The translations under genes were made by a program, and so were the position numbers. Positions 24,127 to 29,403 of a DNA stretch of 29,403 nucleotides are shown piece by piece. Numbering within the stretch: position 1 is the stretch's first letter; each line of letters starts with the position of its first letter. This DNA is from UBA5603 sp964501315 (GTDB lineage Bacteria; Bacillota_I; Bacilli_A; Izemoplasmatales; Hujiaoplasmataceae), in contig CAZCSO010000019.1 in the NCBI GenBank assembly GCA_964501315.1, forward strand, positions 1 to 29,403. Reading direction: 5' to 3'. The notes beneath the pieces were generated by a model that was given only the letters and a program-made list of their open reading frames with translations, did no database searches and was not told where the DNA came from.

Positions 24127-26784
24127 ATGAGAAACAAAAAAGTATTCATTATGTTATTGGCATTGCTCATGACGGTTGTATTAGTGGCTTGTACATCAAC
24201 CACGACAACAACGACCACAGCAGCGCCCACATCCTCGTCAACGACGACATCGACACAAGAACCGACGTCGACGACGACCACAACGACAACCACGACAACT
24301 ACAACAACGACCACCACTACGACCACGACGACCACCACAACGACAACCACCACTGAACCCCCACTTCCCACTACGCTTGATGTATTAGGCGACATTACCG
24401 TTGGAAATGAAGGCGTTTATACGTTGATTGAATCCGAAAATCTCGCTACGATTGCCTATAACAAGCATGGATTTGCTTGGCCAAGCATGGACATTGAGAT
24501 TACGGAATCGTTAGAGCGTTTTAACAAGTTGACCATCGCCGCAAAAGGTGAAGGCACTTTGTTAGTCCGTCTAATCAGCCCTTCTGAAGTCAAAGAAGTT
24601 CGTTTTGAACTCACAGGAGGCGTTGTCGCTCGTCAACTTGATTTACGTGATTTCGACGATTTCCTCGCCGACGTAACGATGGTTCGCTTAATCGCTGAAC
24701 CCGGAGCGAAGACTGGAAAAGGAACCATGGAAATCAGCCAATTGATGTTTGATGAAGGCACCGCTTATGGCACCGTTTTAGAAGTGGATGCACCGGTTTA
24801 CAACGTTACATCCGGATGGACTGCGATTGTGGATGGAACCTATGATTTCACCAATAACATCGACGGTTCCGTCACCATCGATTACACCAAAGGTGCCGGT
24901 GGACACTGGGATGCCATTAAGAAAGAATTCGATGCCGATTTATCCGCTGGTTACAACACACTGACCATCACCGTATCCGGTGCTGTTGGCAAACAAGTAT
25001 TGGTAAAACCCAACGACAATGGCGCTTTGGAAAAATGGATTACCTTCACGGATACCAATCCTGTTACGTTGGTATTCAAAGGCACGTTCACCAAAATGAT
25101 TCTGTTTGGCGAACCCAACGTTGAAAACGTAAGCGGCACGTTTACCCTTCATTCGATGGAATTATCCTATGAAGAACCCACCGTCAGCTATTTCGAAACC
25201 ATCGACTTTGTCGAAGGATGGGTTGGCGCTAACAGTGCTCTTTCCATCTACACAATTTCGACTACCGAAGGCGTTACGACGGTTGCTTGGAACCGTGAAG
25301 CCGGTCAAGTCTGGGAAACCGTTAAGTACACGTTTGATTCCATGCTTGAACAACAAAACGTGATTACCATGACGTTCCAAGGCGAAGTAGGAAAAGCCAT
25401 CATTGTCAAACCCAACAACAATAATGCCTACGAACAATTCGTATGGTTTGATGGAAACGAACAAACCGTTACGTTCCATCTGAATGAACCCATCGTTTAT
25501 GTCAGCATCAACGTTGACCCCGATATGGGATGGTTAGAAACGCCTCATGTAGGTAGTTTAACGGGATCATTCGACATTATCGAAGCCAAAACATCGTATG
25601 CATTTGACGGCAACATGGTTGAAACCGCTTGGGTAGAAAACGATCCCGATACGTATACCGTCACTGAACAAGCTGATGGATCGATGTTGGTCGACTACAC
25701 CAAAGGCGTAGGCCAAAGCTGGATATTCATGAGAAATACCTTTGATCCGCTCATAACCGATGGCATGAACCAATTATTGGTCATCTTAGAAGGTGAAGTT
25801 GGTCAATCTGTTCTTTTGAAACCCAATGACAACAATGCATTAGAAAGATGGGTAACCTTCGCCAATGAAGATCCGCTCTTTGTTTGGGTCAATGCCGATG
25901 AATTTACCCAATTGCTCATCTTCGCCGCTCCTGGAGAAGAAGCCGTCAATGGCTCCTTCATCATTCGTGGCATTTACTTAGGCTATGAACAACCCGATGC
26001 CTTAGAAAAAGACGTTGTTGTCGATTTCGAAACCGGTTGGGTTGATAATGGTGACGGCGTTTATACGTTCGTAGAAGCCGATGGCGTTACGACGGTTAAC
26101 TACGACAAAGGTTCATCTGGAAAAGAATGGTCAACGATGAAATATACGTTTACCGATATCTTGTCTAATCACAACTTAGTTACGTTTGTTGTTCAAGGTA
26201 CCGACGGAAAACAAATTCTCTTCAAACTCAACAACCAATATGAAACATGGTTGACCTTTGATGGAACCGAACAAACCGTTGAAATTCCATTAACGTATAC
26301 GTTGACCGATGTTCTAATCTTCGCTGAAGGCGGCACGGCAGCAGTATCCGGATCCTTTGACATCATCAGTGCCACTGTTTCATGGGTTGCTGTTCCGGCA
26401 GAAATCACGACCGGTTGGGCTGAAAACGATCTCGGAACCTATACCATTACCGAAAACGTTGATGGATCGGTTACGGTCGCTTACGCAACCAGCAGCTATC
26501 AATTCATGATTAACAACTTTGATTTGGATGCCGTTGAAGGATTGAATACGATGACCATCGTTGTTCAAGGTACTAACGGCGAATCCATCTTGTTAAAACC
26601 GAACGACAGCAATGCTATGGAACAAACAGTAGTCTTTGATGGAACCGAACAAACCATCGTTATCTCGGCTTCCGCATTTACGAAACTGTTGATATTCGCT
26701 GCTCCTGGCGCACCGTCCTTGACGACAGGAACCTTCACCATTGTTAGCCTCACATTAACGTACGAAGCACCTGTTCAAGGATAA
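24127..26784 (+). CDS. Tandem-module surface lipoprotein, candidate glycan-binding protein
   Basis: An 885-residue lipoprotein with lipobox Cys22 (VLVAC), then a linker to residue 76 that is almost pure Thr from about 48. Six beta-rich modules follow. The first (about 84-213) is divergent; the next five (about 217-885) repeat every 126-137 residues. Each of the five begins with a Trp in a W-(T/V/A) block and has GxxVEGxVG-type strands ending in a Gly-Lys/Gln-Ser segment. Most carry K-P-N-D/N-N-N-A, acidic/aromatic W-V-T-F, and L-L-I-F-A-A-P-G. There is no enzyme motif. The fold pattern and context suggest carbohydrate-binding modules holding glucan at the surface, comparable in role to SusE/F-type proteins but unrelated. 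It is the last gene of operon B (AGGAGG at 24112-24117 region, 58 bases after the glucanase). I do not recognise the family. Confidence 0.7.
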   Translation: MRNKKVFIMLLALLMTVVLVACTSTTTTTTTAAPTSSSTTTSTQEPTSTTTTTTTTTTTTTTTTTTTTTTTTTTTTEPPLPTTLDVLGDITVGNEGVYTLIESENLATIAYNKHGFAWPSMDIEITESLERFNKLTIAAKGEGTLLVRLISPSEVKEVRFELTGGVVARQLDLRDFDDFLADVTMVRLIAEPGAKTGKGTMEISQLMFDEGTAYGTVLEVDAPVYNVTSGWTAIVDGTYDFTNNIDGSVTIDYTKGAGGHWDAIKKEFDADLSAGYNTLTITVSGAVGKQVLVKPNDNGALEKWITFTDTNPVTLVFKGTFTKMILFGEPNVENVSGTFTLHSMELSYEEPTVSYFETIDFVEGWVGANSALSIYTISTTEGVTTVAWNREAGQVWETVKYTFDSMLEQQNVITMTFQGEVGKAIIVKPNNNNAYEQFVWFDGNEQTVTFHLNEPIVYVSINVDPDMGWLETPHVGSLTGSFDIIEAKTSYAFDGNMVETAWVENDPDTYTVTEQADGSMLVDYTKGVGQSWIFMRNTFDPLITDGMNQLLVILEGEVGQSVLLKPNDNNALERWVTFANEDPLFVWVNADEFTQLLIFAAPGEEAVNGSFIIRGIYLGYEQPDALEKDVVVDFETGWVDNGDGVYTFVEADGVTTVNYDKGSSGKEWSTMKYTFTDILSNHNLVTFVVQGTDGKQILFKLNNQYETWLTFDGTEQTVEIPLTYTLTDVLIFAEGGTAAVSGSFDIISATVSWVAVPAEITTGWAENDLGTYTITENVDGSVTVAYATSSYQFMINNFDLDAVEGLNTMTIVVQGTNGESILLKPNDSNAMEQTVVFDGTEQTIVISASAFTKLLIFAAPGAPSLTTGTFTIVSLTLTYEAPVQG
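24193..24354 (+). repeat. Thr-rich linker tract 3
   Basis: The longest of the three ACN tracts, encoding about 54 residues that become nearly pure Thr. ACG, ACA, ACC and ACT are all used. The minus strand of this tract shows a spurious poly-Val frame. Confidence 0.88.
24775..26781 (+). repeat. Five tandem protein modules in the surface lipoprotein
   Basis: Anchor Trp codons occur at 24817, 25219, 25630, 26038 and 26416, giving unit lengths of 134, 137, 136 and 126 codons. Short DNA matches remain, for example GATGGAACCGAACAAACC at two places (26261 and 26639) and GATGGAAACGAACAAACC at 25450. This suggests duplication followed by divergence. Confidence 0.75.
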
Positions 26785-26800
26785 TTTTTCGATTCAATTC

Positions 26801-26834
26801 AAAGATGATCATCGATGATGGTCATCTTTTTTTT
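26801..26834 (+). terminator. Intrinsic terminator of operon B
   Basis: AAAGATGA (26801-26808) pairs with TCATCTTT (26822-26829), followed by further Ts. The loop itself contains the palindrome TCATCGATGA. It lies 17 bases after the last operon B gene. Confidence 0.8.
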
Positions 26835-26849
26835 ATCAAAATACGGTCT

Positions 26850-26877
26850 TTGAAATCCTAAGTTTCAGTGGTATAAT
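26850..26877 (+). promoter_or_regulatory. Promoter of the LtaS-like gene
   Basis: TTGAAA (26850-26855), a 16-base spacer and TATAAT (26872-26877) with a TGG extended -10. No GAAACGTTTC operator is present, so this gene appears independent of the sugar regulon. Confidence 0.75.
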
Positions 26878-26909
26878 TAAACCAACAAACGTGAATGGAG
26901 GGTTGATCC

Positions 26910-28814
26910 ATGTCACAATTTACGTTTCGGAAATTGATCTACTTAGGCTTGTTTATCGTAACCACGATTGCGATTGAAATCACCCAATTCGTCAAACTGG
27001 ATTGGGGCTTGTTGCCTCAGTACCCTTGGCTTGATGGTGCGTTTTTGCTCTATATTGCGGCAGGTCTTTTTTTAATACCCAGTGCTGAAATCCAATTTTG
27101 GGCTTCTTCATTGATTGTGATACTACAACTGATTATTGCTGTAGTAAACGTCAATTTGATGACCATCACCGGGGAAATCTTTTTTTGGGACATGATTGTG
27201 CTCTTACAAGATGCTACGACCGCCTTGGAAGGTACCACGATTTTGGATTTATCGATTTTGTGGTGGCTTGGGAGTATTTTTGTTTTGTTTCAAGTAGCTC
27301 ACGGGTTGATTTTATGGAAATACAAAAAACAACGACCCAAACTATCTCGTCATAGTTACATAACGGTGTTTGTGTCTTCAATCGCGATTTTTATCTTTGG
27401 ATTTGTCGTTAACAACGGAACGTATCATTCACTTCAAAAGGAGATTGAAAATGCCGATGAGGCAACGGTGTTGTTAAGCGATGCGTATTTATACGAAACG
27501 CTCTATCAACCCGAATCATCGCTACGTCATTTTGGCTTTTATCCGTATTATACGAAGGGATTATCGTACTTTATCGGCATCAATACCGCTTCGGAAGCAT
27601 CCGACGCCATGATACAGCATTATCTCGAAGAAGGTCTTTACGAAACCAATGAATACACAGGAATCAGCGAAGGCAATTCCGTCATCATGGTTTTACTCGA
27701 ATCGTTTGAGTATTTTGCCATCGATGAAGACTTGACTCCGCATCTTTATCAACTCTTTTATGAGGACGGTATAGTGCTCTCCAATTACCATTCGAAAATG
27801 AAAACCGATGTCGCCGAAGCATCCAGCTTCTTCGGCAGTTATCCGTCGACGGGAAGTTTGTTCCGAAACTATCGTCAAAACGATTACCCGACGGCTTTGC
27901 CATCGATGCTAAAAAATTCAGCCAATGTATCCATGGTTACGTCGTTTCATAACAACGTCGGATCGTTTTACAACCGAAGCAAAGCGCATCTTCATTTTGG
28001 GTTTGACGAACACGTCGACTTATCGCAAATGGATTTGACGGACACCGGTTATTGGATTTATTCGGATAACGAAATGGTGGCCAATCAGGTCGAATCAATG
28101 ATTCCATCAGGTGATGAGTCGTTTTTCACCTTTATTACGACGTTTACCATGCACGGCGGTTACGAAACCAGGATTGGATTTGACGATCGTTATGCGTACT
28201 TTGATTCGATTCATTATGCGACAAGTTCGTCGGAAAAAGATCGCTATTTACGAACCTATATGGCTGCGGCAATGGATTTGGACCAAGCCATCGGACGCTT
28301 GTTTGACCGCCTAGAAGAAACCAACCGTTTGGACACGACCACGCTGTTATTCTATGCGGATCATACCGCCTATTACTACGGTTTTTCACAAATGATGCGC
28401 TCCATTGATCGCAACGATGTGACGTTAACGGACCAATACCGTTTGCCGGCGGTCATCTTTGATACAAAACTCAAATCCGCACTGGAAAAAAGCGGTGTGG
28501 ATGAAATTGATAAATTCGCTACTGTAAATGATTTTACGCCGACGATTCTTAATCTATTGGGGATTGAATTTAATCCTAATTACTACGTTGGGAACGATCT
28601 CTTTTGTGAACAAGAATCGGTCATTATCTCTCGAATTAGCGGCATCTTCAACGACCATTATTATACCGAAGATGGTCAAACGGTCCTCTATACGGCACCC
28701 GGTTCAACCTCCGACGATTGGGTGACATTCCAAGAGGCTGTTGCGTTAACCATGAAGAAGCAGCAACATCTCAATCTTATTTACCGAGTCGATTATTACG
28801 ATGGTGACGATTAA
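26910..28814 (+). CDS. LtaS/OpgB-family phosphoglycerol transferase (sulfatase fold)
   Basis: A 634-residue membrane enzyme. Five helices (about 9-28, 42-59, 63-82, 111-136, 150-168) precede an extracellular alkaline-phosphatase-superfamily domain. The expected metal and catalytic residues are present: Glu264 in LLESF, Thr299 in MKTDVAE, His415 in TMHGG, and Asp484-His485 in YADHT. These correspond to Glu255, Thr300, His416, Asp475 and His476 of S. aureus LtaS as I remember it. It would move phosphoglycerol from phosphatidylglycerol to a growing lipoteichoic acid or another glycan. TGGAGGG stands 7 bases before ATG. It has its own promoter and terminator. Whether it is a true LTA synthase or an OpgB-like glycan modifier is open. 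Confidence 0.85.
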   Translation: MSQFTFRKLIYLGLFIVTTIAIEITQFVKLDWGLLPQYPWLDGAFLLYIAAGLFLIPSAEIQFWASSLIVILQLIIAVVNVNLMTITGEIFFWDMIVLLQDATTALEGTTILDLSILWWLGSIFVLFQVAHGLILWKYKKQRPKLSRHSYITVFVSSIAIFIFGFVVNNGTYHSLQKEIENADEATVLLSDAYLYETLYQPESSLRHFGFYPYYTKGLSYFIGINTASEASDAMIQHYLEEGLYETNEYTGISEGNSVIMVLLESFEYFAIDEDLTPHLYQLFYEDGIVLSNYHSKMKTDVAEASSFFGSYPSTGSLFRNYRQNDYPTALPSMLKNSANVSMVTSFHNNVGSFYNRSKAHLHFGFDEHVDLSQMDLTDTGYWIYSDNEMVANQVESMIPSGDESFFTFITTFTMHGGYETRIGFDDRYAYFDSIHYATSSSEKDRYLRTYMAAAMDLDQAIGRLFDRLEETNRLDTTTLLFYADHTAYYYGFSQMMRSIDRNDVTLTDQYRLPAVIFDTKLKSALEKSGVDEIDKFATVNDFTPTILNLLGIEFNPNYYVGNDLFCEQESVIISRISGIFNDHYYTEDGQTVLYTAPGSTSDDWVTFQEAVALTMKKQQHLNLIYRVDYYDGDD

Positions 28815-28842
28815 AAAAGCACTTCTGCGAAGTGCTTTTCTT
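28813..28842. terminator. Bidirectional terminator between convergent genes
   Basis: AAAAGCACTTC (28815-28825) pairs with GAAGTGCTTTT (28829-28839) across a three-base loop. A-rich and T-rich flanks let it work for the LtaS-like gene on plus and the aminotransferase gene on minus. Confidence 0.85.
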
Positions 28843-29403
28843 CTATTTAAGTGTCAAAATCCAATCGGGGAATGCAGGGATGTCTCCAAACTGTATGCCC
28901 ACAAGTTCATCGTAGAGCCGTTTGGTCACAGGACCGACGGTTTTACCGTCTCCAAACGTCACCGAAAACTCGTTGTAATCGATTTGACCAATCGGTGAGA
29001 TGATGGCGGCGGTACCACAGGTTGCGGCTTCTTGGTAGGTAGCTAGTTCGTCGACGAAAACATCGGTTTCAATAACGTCAAGATGAAAATGATCTTTGGC
29101 GATCCGCATCAGAGCATCTTTGGTGATGGAAGGTAAAATGGTTTTTGATTTGGGTGTCACAAAACAGTTATCTCGAACTGCAAAAAAGTTCGCTGCGCCA
29201 CCTTCGTCTATTTTAGTATGCGTCAGGGGGTCTAAATACAAACAATCGGTATACCCGTTTTGCTTCGCCAAAGCATTGGGATAGAAGGAGGCAGCGTAAT
29301 TACCGCCGACTTTGACATCGCCCGTACCGTTGACGGCGGCACGATCAAAATCGGTAATGACAAATTTAGAAGGAGTTATTCCCGACTTGAAGAACAAACC
29401 GAC
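28843..29403 (-). CDS. ilvE: Branched-chain amino acid aminotransferase, C-terminal part (5' partial)
   Basis: The minus-strand frame is open to the window edge, starting V-G-L-F-F-K-S-G, so the gene begins beyond 29403; the TTG at 29397 is internal. The 187 visible residues are the C-terminal part of a class IV PLP aminotransferase. The PLP lysine lies in DVKVGGNYAAS. YLDPLTHTKIDEGGAANFF, TPKSKTILPSITKDAL, CGTAAIISPIG and KRLYDELVGIQFGDI are diagnostic of the BCAT type found in Bacillota. It interconverts Leu/Ile/Val and their keto acids in the cytoplasm. It converges on the LtaS-like gene and is unrelated to the sugar locus. Confidence 0.92.
   Translation of the reverse strand, partial: VGLFFKSGITPSKFVITDFDRAAVNGTGDVKVGGNYAASFYPNALAKQNGYTDCLYLDPLTHTKIDEGGAANFFAVRDNCFVTPKSKTILPSITKDALMRIAKDHFHLDVIETDVFVDELATYQEAATCGTAAIISPIGQIDYNEFSVTFGDGKTVGPVTKRLYDELVGIQFGDIPAFPDWILTLK

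Noticed and set aside
24193..24354. Thr tract as a phase-variable microsatellite switch
   Set aside because: Codons are mixed and units are three bases, so length change would alter the stalk rather than switch the gene off.
1..29403. CRISPR arrays, tRNA or rRNA genes, insertion sequences, UGA-as-Trp code
   Set aside because: No direct-repeat/spacer pattern, RNA gene signature or transposase was seen, and TGA is used as a stop by several intact genes.

Overview
The window most resembles a low-to-moderate-GC Bacillota/Mycoplasmatota genome, perhaps the Acholeplasma/Izemoplasma side, though I cannot fix the taxon by eye. The reasons are strong AGGAGG ribosome sites, LacI-type control, an LtaS-like sulfatase with five membrane helices, and lipoproteins whose lipobox cysteine is followed by long threonine runs. 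UGA is a normal stop (several genes end in TGA and all visible tryptophans are TGG), so this is not a UGA-Trp mycoplasma.

Region 1 (1-1560) is AT-rich and looks accessory. It holds the 3' end of an Rhs-repeat protein with a membrane-active-looking tip, a small membrane protein that may be its immunity partner, a decayed stretch that seems to contain a second Rhs-core remnant, and a terminator.

Region 2 (1600-7643) is operon A: an alpha-glucosidase (GH13_31 type), a GH3 beta-glucosidase, a cytoplasmic PF10091/GH144-like beta-glucanase and a LacI-family regulator. It ends in an intrinsic terminator that starts inside the regulator gene.

Region 3 (7656-26834) is operon B, about 19 kb, read from one clear promoter. 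It encodes a GH94 phosphorylase, a sugar-binding lipoprotein, a very large CBM-solute-binding fusion, two ABC permeases, an NHL-TPR-Yip1 membrane protein, a DUF5696-like secreted protein, two more permeases, a surface PF10091/GH144-like lipoprotein and a tandem-module surface lipoprotein. The palindrome GAAACGTTTC lies just before the first ribosome site of both operons, so one LacI regulator probably controls both. A cre-like site overlaps the -35 of operon B.

Together the genes describe import and breakdown of a beta-glucan. The tethered glucanase cuts the polymer and surface binding proteins hold it. Two SBP/permease sets import oligosaccharides, using an ATPase encoded elsewhere. The cytoplasmic PF10091 enzyme, GH3 and GH94 then yield glucose and glucose-1-phosphate. 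PF10091 enzymes with GH3 and GH94 favour beta-1,2-glucan, but beta-1,3 or another linkage is not excluded. The alpha-1,6-type GH13 in the same regulon suggests a substrate that also carries alpha links. The most novel part is the set of CBM-SBP fusion, NHL-Yip1 protein, DUF5696-like protein and six-module lipoprotein.

Region 4 (26835-29403) is ordinary: an LtaS-like phosphoglycerol transferase with its own promoter, a bidirectional terminator, and the 3' part of a branched-chain aminotransferase gene on the minus strand.
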